From assembly GCA_015075725.1 (NCBI GenBank), contig JABTTV010000001.1, positions 2,604,001-2,668,000 on the forward strand: a stretch of 64,000 nt of DNA, read 5' to 3'. The stretch is from Anaerolineales bacterium (GTDB taxonomy: Bacteria > Chloroflexota > Anaerolineae > Anaerolineales > Villigracilaceae). The first letter of the stretch is position 1. Every line of letters starts with the position of its first letter. Positions 8,756 to 17,130 of the stretch are shown piece after piece. Below the pieces are notes generated by a model, which was given only the letters and a program-made list of their open reading frames with translations, was not told the origin of the DNA and ran no database searches. A program made the translations under genes and the position numbers.

Positions 8756-10144
8756 TCACCAGTAAATTGCAACAACCTCAGAATTGATGAAGCGTTCATG
8801 GGTATCTGTTTGGGAGACTTCTGTTTTGACAGAAGCCAACGGGATAGGTTTACCGGCGAAATCAAGTCCGGCGCCTGCAAGCGCACTCGCTCGATACTCG
8901 GCAAATATAAGTGGCTCTGTCTTGGTCTTAAATTTTTCGGCTAGGTGTGTAGAGATGGATACAAATGCTTCCAGTCTTGTTTCTTGTGTGCCAAATAATG
9001 CAGAATGTTCGATTGCAAGTAGATCGATTTGTTCTTCATCTTGCGGTGTGAGCTTTATTTTAAAATGATTTGAAATCAACTTGGCATAATTCAACAAGGC
9101 AGTGTGCATACGTTGTTGTGTTGAAATTGCCTTTTTTCCAGCATTGTTTGTCTCGGTCATGGACACAAGGGTATTCAATCCTGCCAAATTGATTTGGTTG
9201 GAAAAGCCAGGAATCACTGATTCGAAAACCTGAGCTAGTTTAACTGGAGTCCATGACGCCTGTAAGCCAGTCTGCGCAATTCTGCAAAGAACACGATAGC
9301 ACGCATTCGAGAACAATATGCGACGAAGGTCTTTCCAAAAAAGAACCTGCTCGGCGACACCAACTACGAAAACTGGAAAGGTGTGTAATTCATCGTCAGT
9401 TTGGATATCCTGCAAGAGCTTGCGGTTAACAATCCATTCTTTTCCATCTAGTTCAACTCCGCAATAGTCAATGGCTTTACCGCGAATTGGAACAAGCCCC
9501 GCAAGGAGTTTCTCAAGAATGCGACCAACAGATTTCATCTGTTCAAGTTCATCATTCGTATTCAAGCCAAGACTTTCAGCATCTTTTTCAAGAATTTCAA
9601 GAATAGTTGAAGCTACTGCGTTTACACGGAATATCGGATCGGCTTCAAGTTGAACTTCTAATTCGAACAACTCTCCCCGTGACAATTTTTCTGGATCAAT
9701 TATCCAATACCCATCTACATACGACTGGGTCGCAACAAGGAGATCATTCCTGTTGCTTATCTTAGGCGGTTTCAGGACACCAGGCACGGGCTTAATGCTT
9801 AATGAATCCAGTTCGTATTCATAAAGATCTTTAAATGCGGTCTGGATAATCGATTTTCGGAGCACCTGCGTTCCACTGGTTTGGTTGTTCAATATCCGGG
9901 AACTCACGTCAGCTTTAGCGAGCCCTGCCCCGGCTCCAATCGAACTCCCGATCTCGCTTTGCAAGGAGGTTGTTTCAGTATCTGTAAATTCCGTAGCTAT
10001 TGGACCAAGCCTTGAAGCTATAAGGCTATAAACACTTACTTCATCAAGATAGACAAACTCCCTTAATGTCCCTGTTTTGTTCCGGGCGGCCCGTCTCCTA
10101 CGCCATTGGCGAAACCATACCTGGAAACGTGTCAAAAAACTCAT
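8756..10144 (-). CDS. DUF6414 family protein
   Basis: The protein (462 aa) carries the segment LREFVYLDEVSVYSLIASR near residue 28, which I recognise as the hallmark of DUF6414. A Gly/Ala-rich stretch GSSIGAGAGLAKADVSS follows (about 67-83), then RKSIIQTAFKDLYEYE. The N-terminus is very basic (RQWRRRRAARNK). No enzymatic motif is visible and no function is known to me. Its start overlaps the stop of the AAA+ ATPase gene by four bases (ATGA), so the two are coupled and probably act together. Position at the end of a string of restriction and DISARM genes suggests an anti-phage role, which is inference. Confidence 0.7.
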   Translation of the reverse strand: MSFLTRFQVWFRQWRRRRAARNKTGTLREFVYLDEVSVYSLIASRLGPIATEFTDTETTSLQSEIGSSIGAGAGLAKADVSSRILNNQTSGTQVLRKSIIQTAFKDLYEYELDSLSIKPVPGVLKPPKISNRNDLLVATQSYVDGYWIIDPEKLSRGELFELEVQLEADPIFRVNAVASTILEILEKDAESLGLNTNDELEQMKSVGRILEKLLAGLVPIRGKAIDYCGVELDGKEWIVNRKLLQDIQTDDELHTFPVFVVGVAEQVLFWKDLRRILFSNACYRVLCRIAQTGLQASWTPVKLAQVFESVIPGFSNQINLAGLNTLVSMTETNNAGKKAISTQQRMHTALLNYAKLISNHFKIKLTPQDEEQIDLLAIEHSALFGTQETRLEAFVSISTHLAEKFKTKTEPLIFAEYRASALAGAGLDFAGKPIPLASVKTEVSQTDTHERFINSEVVAIYW

Positions 10145-11370
10145 TTTGCATCACCTTTCATTGACAACTTCACTGCTCGGCGCTTTTGGTCCTTAACCAA
10201 TTCAAAGCCTCCAATATAGTCTTCTGTCAAAATGACCGACCTGTCATCTGCGGCTGCCAGTAGACCTGCCTCGGTCCATATCGCTGCTAAATCTGCCGCT
10301 GACCATCTCTCAGTATTTTGTGCCACCCATGCATGTGGCAAATCGCCTGAAATAGCCAAGTGTTTTGCTGATGTCTGAAGAATTAATTCACGATCCTGCC
10401 GATTCGGGAGAGGAAAATTGATCTCCCAATCAAATCTACCTGGTCGCCTTAGAGCAGCATCAATATCTTGGGGTCGGTTAGATGTTGCGATAACAACAAC
10501 GTTGTTTTTGGTAAAGCCGTCCATAAGAGTAAGAAGTTGGGCGACAACTCTACGGGAGACTTCATGAGATTCGTCGGCACGCTGACCAGCCACACTGTCA
10601 ATTTCATCGAAAAAGATAATCGCCTGTTCTTGTTGTGCCGCATCTGCAAACAACTTGCGGAGTAACTCTTCGCTTTGACCATACCATTTACTAAATATCA
10701 CTGGTCCGCTAATTTCGTAAAACGTTGACTTTGTACTATTTGCAATAATCCTTGCCAACATTGTTTTCCCCGTACCTGGCTGTCCCGTGAACAGAACACC
10801 CTTGATTGGGCGCGTTCCAATCTTTGCCAGATTATCTTTATGCTGTAAAGGGACTTCAATGAGTTTTCTGGCTCTTTCGACAACATCCTGCAGACCACCG
10901 AAGTCATCAAAGGTGTCTTTAATTGCCCCTTTTGCCAATTTAAAACTCGAAATGGTGGCATCATCAATAGCTGGCAGGTCAAGGTACTTAATAGGGTCTT
11001 TTGCCAGGACACGAATTACCCCAGAAGAATTCTTTGCTTCAACGGTATTCCCTTCACTATAGACGATATCGTTTGTGGGAAGCATGATCCAACGACCACC
11101 AACATCGACAATAGTAGTATCCGCGAGCTTTAATCGAACTACGCCGATAAATGGCGGTTCGGGCCACAATTCATCAGGAGCGGACTCAATATAATTCTCG
11201 TTAATACGGACTAAAACGACAGAGCCGACTCTAAATTCAAATGGCTCATCATTACTGACCGTAGTGACCACACCATTTGGAAATTCCAAATAAAGTCGGC
11301 AGCCATTATCCTCGATGGCACGAACCCTGGCAACATTGCTTATCGGGCTTATTTGATCATAATTACTCAT
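10141..11370 (-). CDS. AAA+ ATPase (proteasome-ATPase/Cdc48 type)
   Basis: The protein (409 aa) has Walker A GQPGTGKT (about 195), Walker B IIFFDEID (about 253), sensor-1 VVVIATSNRP and the second region of homology RRPGRFD (about 308). These place it in the classical AAA family with Cdc48, PAN and FtsH. The first 130 residues are strand-rich (CRLYLEFPNG, VGSVVLVRI, IGVVRLKLADTTIVDVGGRW) and resemble tandem OB/barrel domains like those of proteasomal ATPases. It should form a ring that unfolds or remodels a protein, most likely with the coupled DUF6414 partner. There is no protease domain or membrane segment. Confidence 0.85.
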   Translation of the reverse strand: MSNYDQISPISNVARVRAIEDNGCRLYLEFPNGVVTTVSNDEPFEFRVGSVVLVRINENYIESAPDELWPEPPFIGVVRLKLADTTIVDVGGRWIMLPTNDIVYSEGNTVEAKNSSGVIRVLAKDPIKYLDLPAIDDATISSFKLAKGAIKDTFDDFGGLQDVVERARKLIEVPLQHKDNLAKIGTRPIKGVLFTGQPGTGKTMLARIIANSTKSTFYEISGPVIFSKWYGQSEELLRKLFADAAQQEQAIIFFDEIDSVAGQRADESHEVSRRVVAQLLTLMDGFTKNNVVVIATSNRPQDIDAALRRPGRFDWEINFPLPNRQDRELILQTSAKHLAISGDLPHAWVAQNTERWSAADLAAIWTEAGLLAAADDRSVILTEDYIGGFELVKDQKRRAVKLSMKGDAK

Positions 11371-11474
11371 AAGTGTGACTTTCTGCCTTCATTCTGCCAC
11401 CTAAAAATTTGGAACTACAACTATTAGCGTTTTCTGCCCACTCGCTATGGACTTTCGCTACTAATAGATTATCT

Positions 11475-14069
11475 TTACTTGACCTTATCCTCAATTTGCT
11501 TGTGAACATCCCTGCCTTTTTCGTCACGTTTCACAGTCATAAGGAAAAGCGCTATCTTGTTGCTCTTGTCTTCCCATTTCTCGCCGATATTTTTCTTTTC
11601 CTGGGAGGCTTCTATAAGATGTTCACCTTTATATTCGACGACCATTACTCGCCCGTCATTTAGCAATGCAACAAAATCGGGGTAGAAGAATTTTCCGTTC
11701 GAGAGTGGGAGGCGGAAAGCCCAAGTGTCATGAACTAGGTTTCGCACCCAGTATTTGATATCATTACATTGGTCAATTGCTTTGGCACATTCCAATTCCT
11801 CATCGGTATCGAAGGCGCCAATAACGCTACCATAATAGTGTTTATTAAATTGGTATCGCCCATGATAGAAATCGCTGGCTGGATAGGTGTTTGGATCAAA
11901 CTTGAAGTAGTAATCGTAGGTGGTTTCTGCGGTGGTGTTGTCACCAAACAGGAGCGCCTGATAGTTGGAGCTGCTGTCTTTGACCTGGTATTCCTTGATC
12001 TTGGCAGCCATTGCTTTGAGCAGTTGGAAACGAGCGCGCACCAACGTGACAAGCGGGATGTTTCGCTTATCAAGCAATTGTTTTAGGGTTTTGCGGGTAA
12101 ATTCCAAAAGGTTTTCGGGGCGGATGTTTGGCTGTCTCAATCGCGGTTCAAGCCAACGGGTAAGTTGCAAATCTGTTAGACCGCTTTCTGTATCGCTGAA
12201 ATCGAGCGGAAGTTGTTTGCCTAAAAACTTGTAGGTCAGTCTTTCACCTTTGATGTCAAATTCATAGGTGGAGGCTTTTTCTTCGATCTTGAAATCGTCT
12301 TCGGTGAGTTCGGCGGGATAGTCGAGAATGTTCCAAAGATGGTCGTCCAAAACGTATTCAGCCAGTTCAGGTTCGCCATCCTGAAACAGAGTCAATTGAG
12401 GAACAAGGAATGGTTCACCACGTTCTGCTGGTGAGAGAGGGCGTTTGGGGAGCTGGTGATATTGCGCAATGGTTTGAGCGACTTTGGGACGGTCTTCTTC
12501 CTGGACAGATGCAATAATCTTCTTTTCCAGTTCAGGAGTGACATTTCCTGATACGCGAAGAAGCAGGCGGTTATCGCTGCCTGTTTCGATCTTGAGTTGT
12601 GATTGTTCCACTAAATCAAACTTCGAGAGGTCAGGTTCTTCAGTGAGGATGAAGACAACAGGTTCCTGTGGTTTGAATGTGACAGGCTCGGTGCTGACTG
12701 GGAGTTGAACCTGTGTGTACTGTTCAGCTTCCAGTTTGTCGAAGCCCATATCTACCAGGCAGTCTTCCATCTGTTCAGCGGCTCTTGTCCAACTTGTGGA
12801 TGAGACATGAGCATAGGCGCGGTTTAATTCGGTGTGGACTCTTTCACGGGCGTACGGCATACGCAGCACTCGTCCAAGCAACTGCTCAACATCCTTTTTG
12901 GAATGGACGGTGGCAACCGAACAAAATACATAGGCAAAGGAACAGTCCCAGCCTTCTTTTAGAGCCTCAATGGTGATGACAGCTTCTATTTTGTTGTTGG
13001 GATCGAAGAGATTGACGCCATCCAACTCGCGCTGTGTACCTGTAGCGATGGCAATGTGCTCGCGCGGAATACGACAGGTTTCCATCAGGAATTTTTCCAC
13101 CACATCCACGGTGACTTCGCGTCCTTTTTCCTCTGCCTGGATCAGGACAATTGGGCGGACAAAATCGGGCTCTTTGGCGGCGATTTCTGCAAGTTTGTTG
13201 CGGGTGAGGATTGCATCCTGAATGGCTTCGCCCCAGGTCTGATGCTCGGTCAACACGATTGGCAGTTTGATCATTTGCTCGTGTTTGAGTTGAGAGGCAG
13301 ATACGTTATATAGAATATTACTGTTTGGTGTTGGTGTGGCGGTAAACTCAAAAACACAGGCAGGCTGGATGCGCTCAAACACTTCGTGCATGAGTTTTGA
13401 CGCAGCGTTCTGCGACTCATCGATGATGACCAGTGGACGATGAATCGTCAGAAGATTGCGGAAGGAATATTTTGGTTTTCCTTTTTCTGCGCCTTCCTCA
13501 ATGGTATCCAATCCTTCAATCCCGGCTGGTAGGTTAACGAAGTGCGGTTCAAGGTGTTCGTTATGGGCATAGACTTTGCGACCGTCTGTGTCTTTGACGC
13601 GAAGGCTGGCAAATGTTCCAACAACAACACAGGCACGGTCACGCAAATCCTGCGGACGGATCTGGGTAAACTCGCTGATATCCAACACCTTGACCTGCCC
13701 TTTGAAGGCATCCATCAGGGCTTCACGGTTGGGATGGTTGGGTTTTTGGAGGGTTTCAAGCGTCTGTTGGCGGATAACGTTGGTTGGAACCAGCCACAGG
13801 ATTACTGGGTATTCATCCTCAAGGTAGACATTCGAGGCAATGGAAGCGCTGCGGGCTGCCATGTAGGTTTTGCCGCCACCTGTTGGGATGCGTAGGCAGA
13901 GATAAGGTGTTTCTGGCAGAGGAGGCAAAGGTTTGTACGTGCGAGTCAGCCCCAAGTCACGAGTGATGCGGGCGAAGCCATCCGCTGCACCGTGAACGCG
14001 GGCTACTTCGAGGTAGTCCTTCAAAATTCCTAAAGCGGTTTCCTGATATTCTTTGCGTTGGAAGGTCAT
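11475..14069 (-). CDS. res: Type III restriction enzyme, Res subunit
   Basis: The protein (864 aa) is a superfamily 2 helicase with a C-terminal nuclease. PTGGGKT lies near residue 61, IIDES near 216, FTATPTP near 242, and the QLLGRVLRM motif VI near 395. The end contains FYPDFVALLNDGRVMVVEYKGEHL split as PDF ... VEYK (about 790-812), the PD-(D/E)xK nuclease signature of type III Res subunits. Res uses ATP to translocate on DNA and cuts when two unmethylated sites lie head to head. It starts one base after the mod stop, so the pair is one operon. Confidence 0.9.
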   Translation of the reverse strand: MTFQRKEYQETALGILKDYLEVARVHGAADGFARITRDLGLTRTYKPLPPLPETPYLCLRIPTGGGKTYMAARSASIASNVYLEDEYPVILWLVPTNVIRQQTLETLQKPNHPNREALMDAFKGQVKVLDISEFTQIRPQDLRDRACVVVGTFASLRVKDTDGRKVYAHNEHLEPHFVNLPAGIEGLDTIEEGAEKGKPKYSFRNLLTIHRPLVIIDESQNAASKLMHEVFERIQPACVFEFTATPTPNSNILYNVSASQLKHEQMIKLPIVLTEHQTWGEAIQDAILTRNKLAEIAAKEPDFVRPIVLIQAEEKGREVTVDVVEKFLMETCRIPREHIAIATGTQRELDGVNLFDPNNKIEAVITIEALKEGWDCSFAYVFCSVATVHSKKDVEQLLGRVLRMPYARERVHTELNRAYAHVSSTSWTRAAEQMEDCLVDMGFDKLEAEQYTQVQLPVSTEPVTFKPQEPVVFILTEEPDLSKFDLVEQSQLKIETGSDNRLLLRVSGNVTPELEKKIIASVQEEDRPKVAQTIAQYHQLPKRPLSPAERGEPFLVPQLTLFQDGEPELAEYVLDDHLWNILDYPAELTEDDFKIEEKASTYEFDIKGERLTYKFLGKQLPLDFSDTESGLTDLQLTRWLEPRLRQPNIRPENLLEFTRKTLKQLLDKRNIPLVTLVRARFQLLKAMAAKIKEYQVKDSSSNYQALLFGDNTTAETTYDYYFKFDPNTYPASDFYHGRYQFNKHYYGSVIGAFDTDEELECAKAIDQCNDIKYWVRNLVHDTWAFRLPLSNGKFFYPDFVALLNDGRVMVVEYKGEHLIEASQEKKNIGEKWEDKSNKIALFLMTVKRDEKGRDVHKQIEDKVK

Positions 14070-14070
14070 G

Positions 14071-15603
14071 TTAGCGCGCCTTTATGTCGTATGGGACTTG
14101 CTTGAAGATGATGTTTTCGCGTGCCAGCCGTTGCGAACTGAAGGTGGTCAGTTCGCCGTAGATCACTTTTTGTCCTTGATACGGTGGAAGACCGGCGAGG
14201 ATTTTGCCCGTGAGGACGTTTCCGCCGTCTTTGGATTTATCGCCGAGGATACCGTTATAGAGCAGGTAATAGGCGATACCATTGTGAACGCCAAGCAGGG
14301 GCGATGCTTTTTTGCTTCGGACCTCCAGCGGTGTATGGGTTTCTGTAAACCAGACATGCGCCGCCAAAGTGCGGAATCTGACAGATGGGTTAACCTTGCC
14401 CTCTTCGTCAAAGATGGTTTCACCGAGTTTGTAGAAATGGAACCCGCCCCCGCCTTGCCAATTGACACCTTCACTTATGCCACCTTGTTCACCATCCACT
14501 ACTTTTTTCAAACGTGGTACGCAATGGGTAATGGCATGATCTCCCATTTCAATTCCAATATATCGTCTCCCCATTTTGTGGGCGACAGCGGCAGTAGTAC
14601 CTGAACCTAAGAAAGAATCAAGAACGATATCATTGTGATTTGTTGAAATTTGAATCAAACGCTCAATTAATTTTTCTGGCTTGGGGGTGGAAAAAGGAGT
14701 TTCACCTGGAAATAAAGTTGTTATTTCTGCCTTTGCGCTTCCAGTAGTTCCAACTTCTGAGTGTAACCAAAGACTTGATGGCACCAATCCTGTTTGCACT
14801 TCGGACAAGAACTTCTTTACACGCGGAGCGTTATCTCCATTTGCGCCAAACCAAATGCGATTATCCTGAACCATTTCGAGAAATCTTGGTTCTGTATAAA
14901 GCCAACATCTACCTGCAGGAGGGTCAATCTTCCGACCCGAAGGTGTAGTAATGGTGAAAAATTGTTCTTTCCGTCTACCCTTCTCCGCTTTCGCATGTGC
15001 AGGGAGAGAAGCCCAAGAACCACGAGGATCATTATCTGGATTTGAGTATCTTTCCAACTGACTTTCGGAGGACGGAAGAGGATTTCTTATGTTTTTCCAA
15101 ATACTTCTATCTTTTGCAAAGAGCAAGACAGTGTCGTGAACCGTTGATACGTCTGTTCTGTTTTCTCTGGTATGACTTTTTTGCCAAACAATATGCGCAA
15201 CAAAGTTATCTCTACCAAAAATCTCATCTAAAAGCACCTTCAAGTAATGCCCTTCTGTATCGTCGATTGATACCCAAATACTTCCTTCAGGTGACAATAA
15301 ATCGCGCAAAATCTCCAATCGAGGATAAATGGTACTTAACCATGTGGAGTGCTCCAAATTATCATCATAGTGTTCAAAAGCACTCCGCGTATTGTAAGGA
15401 GGATCAATATAGATACACCTCACTTGACCAGCATAATATGGCAATAAGGCTTTCAAGGCTTCAAGATTGTCACCTTGAATGAGCATGTTTTCAGCGTTGG
15501 GGTCGCCGTAGGAAAGCGTTTCGTCCGCTTCAAGGAGGCGGTAAGGTACTCGGCTGGATGTTTTGCGTGCTTCTTCGTCATTGAGCCAGTGCAGAATGGG
15601 CAT
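14071..15603 (-). CDS. mod: Type III DNA methyltransferase, Mod subunit
   Basis: The protein (510 aa) has the catalytic motif IDPPYNT (about residue 68), followed later by the S-adenosylmethionine motif LDSFLGSGTTAAVAHKMGRR split around FLGSGTT (about 333). This order is that of beta-class N6-adenine methylases, as in type III Mod subunits. The region between the motifs (about 120-300) should be the target-recognition domain. Mod both protects host DNA and gives the Res subunit its site specificity. The recognition sequence cannot be read from the gene. A ParB-like gene ends 4 bases upstream. Confidence 0.9.
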   Translation of the reverse strand: MPILHWLNDEEARKTSSRVPYRLLEADETLSYGDPNAENMLIQGDNLEALKALLPYYAGQVRCIYIDPPYNTRSAFEHYDDNLEHSTWLSTIYPRLEILRDLLSPEGSIWVSIDDTEGHYLKVLLDEIFGRDNFVAHIVWQKSHTRENRTDVSTVHDTVLLFAKDRSIWKNIRNPLPSSESQLERYSNPDNDPRGSWASLPAHAKAEKGRRKEQFFTITTPSGRKIDPPAGRCWLYTEPRFLEMVQDNRIWFGANGDNAPRVKKFLSEVQTGLVPSSLWLHSEVGTTGSAKAEITTLFPGETPFSTPKPEKLIERLIQISTNHNDIVLDSFLGSGTTAAVAHKMGRRYIGIEMGDHAITHCVPRLKKVVDGEQGGISEGVNWQGGGGFHFYKLGETIFDEEGKVNPSVRFRTLAAHVWFTETHTPLEVRSKKASPLLGVHNGIAYYLLYNGILGDKSKDGGNVLTGKILAGLPPYQGQKVIYGELTTFSSQRLARENIIFKQVPYDIKAR

Positions 15604-15607
15604 TCCG

Positions 15608-15943
15608 TTATCTATCCTTTTGAGTTGCGGGTTGTTCGCCGTTGTCTACGACTACATCCAGATATTTTAATTTCATTTTTTGGGCGGCAGCCAGCCTGTG
15701 TTGACCGTCAAGTAAAAAGAAGTCGGGGTTCACCATAATAGGGAACCAGGCGCCAATTTCAAAATCCTCAGTGATGGAATTGACTTCAGCCCAGTTGATT
15801 TCGTTTTGATTAGAGAACAAGGCTTTGTCAACCTTGATTTTATCAATTGGGACTTTGGGCATGACAACCCATCTGCCATTGAATTCAGGCTTGGCATACA
15901 TGGATGTCAGGTAATCAGGGGAAGGAATATAGGCTTTTTTCAT
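15608..15943 (-). CDS. ParB-like N-terminal domain protein
   Basis: The protein (111 aa) ends with FFLLDGQHRLAAAQKMK, the DGxHR motif of ParB/Srx-type domains, preceded by VPIDKIKVDK. Only this domain is present: there is no DNA-binding helix-turn-helix as in chromosomal ParB. Such short ParB-like proteins can act as CTPase/nuclease modules or accompany methylases. Because it lies 4 bases before mod in the same direction, I infer a helper or regulator of the restriction system. ATG is preceded by an acceptable AAGGAAATG-type site. Confidence 0.75.
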   Translation of the reverse strand: MKKAYIPSPDYLTSMYAKPEFNGRWVVMPKVPIDKIKVDKALFSNQNEINWAEVNSITEDFEIGAWFPIMVNPDFFLLDGQHRLAAAQKMKLKYLDVVVDNGEQPATQKDR

Positions 15944-15960
15944 TTCCTTGCCGAGAGGGT

Positions 15961-16155
15961 CTATTCTTCAAGCATATCCGCTATGAATTGGATGACATCG
16001 GGCTTGTCTTTGTTGTCTCTTAGAAGTTGAACCAGGGCGTTTCCGATGTAGTATCCCTCTTCAATTCCGTACTCGTTTTCAGGGATAAAGCACTGGAAGC
16101 GAAGCACCAAGGGTTCCTGTTCAGAGTCGTCAAAATCATCTTTGGGTTCGTCCAT
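15961..16155 (-). CDS. Hypothetical small acidic protein, 64 aa
   Basis: I do not recognise this protein. It is very acidic (MDEPKDDFDDSEQEP at the start) with a helical C-terminus (VIQFIADMLEE). The ATG follows GAGGAACAA. It lies between the ParB-like gene and another unknown gene, in the same direction as the restriction genes. Strong acidity would fit a DNA-mimic or antitoxin-like protein, but nothing specific shows that. Confidence 0.55.
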   Translation of the reverse strand: MDEPKDDFDDSEQEPLVLRFQCFIPENEYGIEEGYYIGNALVQLLRDNKDKPDVIQFIADMLEE

Positions 16156-16299
16156 TTGTTCCTCGTTTGGTCTCCAGAAAGCAAGTATAAAGGTAAATTG
16201 GCAACTGGAATAATGGTTTTTGAGGAAAATATTTTAAAATATCCCGCTACTTGAAAAGAATGTAATCTTATACAAATACCCCCTTGAAAATAAGGGATA

Positions 16300-16626
16300 T
16301 CAATCTTTGTTTATATCTACAAAACAATACCCCTCCATAAAATATCCCTCCAGGATTTCCCCGTCATCTGTTGGAAGGGGTGTTGATTCAATAATCTCCT
16401 CGCGATCATCAAAGTAGATCAACAAAACAGGATAATCCCTTTTGTTCATTTTTGTATTTGCTTCAAGGAACCTATAGTCATATGGCGAGGCATCCAGCCA
16501 TGCTGAAACCTGCTCACGCGTGAAGCAGACATTAGCCCACCCATTCCAAAGAGTACCATCCGTATATCCTTCAACGATGTTTTCCGGGTCTTCGTCGCCA
16601 TCGATGCTGAATTTTGATTTATACAT
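16300..16626 (-). CDS. Hypothetical acidic protein, 108 aa
   Basis: I do not recognise this protein. It is acidic and has the segment YTDGTLWNGWANVCFTREQV, a pattern I associate with uncharacterised plasmid proteins. There is no membrane segment or signal peptide. The ATG follows AAAGGAGATTGCAC, a strong ribosome binding site. It sits alone between vsr and the small acidic gene, with AT-rich gaps of about 96 and 144 bases on each side, so it may have its own promoter. Confidence 0.6.
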   Translation of the reverse strand: MYKSKFSIDGDEDPENIVEGYTDGTLWNGWANVCFTREQVSAWLDASPYDYRFLEANTKMNKRDYPVLLIYFDDREEIIESTPLPTDDGEILEGYFMEGYCFVDINKD

Positions 16627-16722
16627 TGTGCAATCTCCTTTCCCCAGGATACCAGGGTGAGTACTGTTTGTCCAGGGAATTTCGGAAAATCATAAATCCC
16701 TTGGGGATGTGTTGGATAACAA

Positions 16723-17130
16723 TTAAGTTTGTAAAGACTTTACTAACTTCTTCGCAACCTGCTCAGGGCTGGCAAGCTCGTGTTCCCAAATACGAAGAAC
16801 TTTCCAATGCTCCCGTCTAAGCGTTTTTACGACAACACCATCACGCACCTTGTTGCCCAAAAGTTTCTTCTCCCAAAACGCCTTATTATTTTGTGGCATA
16901 TTGAAATGTTTTGGACACATGTGCCAAAAACAGCCATCCACAAACAGGGCAACCTTTTGTTTTGGGAACACAAAGTCCGGCTTTCCAAATAAATCATAGT
17001 TTCTGCGCCAGCCCGAAATATGATGTTTTTTCATGATGCGAATCAAAGCAAGTTCTGTATCCTTGTTTCCCCTGCCTCTGATACGGGACATTACCTCTGA
17101 GCGTTTTTGCTTTGTGAAAACATCAGGCAT
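16723..17130 (-). CDS. vsr: Very short patch repair endonuclease (Vsr)
   Basis: The protein (135 aa) matches Vsr throughout: VFTKQKRSEVMSRIRGRGNKDTE at the start (seen here as VFTKQKRSEVMSRI plus RGRGNKDTE), KPDFVF, LFVDGCFWHMCPKH and WKVLRIWEHEL. Asp, His and Trp of the active site are present in PDF and FVDGCFWHxCPxH. Vsr nicks next to the T of T:G mismatches that arise when 5-methylcytosine deaminates, so it protects sites made mutable by the neighbouring cytosine methylase. I chose ATG 17130 by homology; a 39-residue longer reading lies inside the methylase gene. It overlaps that gene by 8 bases. Confidence 0.92.
   Translation of the reverse strand: MPDVFTKQKRSEVMSRIRGRGNKDTELALIRIMKKHHISGWRRNYDLFGKPDFVFPKQKVALFVDGCFWHMCPKHFNMPQNNKAFWEKKLLGNKVRDGVVVKTLRREHWKVLRIWEHELASPEQVAKKLVKSLQT

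Noticed and set aside
14071..15603. BREX or Pgl methylase
   Set aside because: The methylase size and the directly following Res helicase-nuclease fit type III. No pglZ, brxL or brxC was seen.
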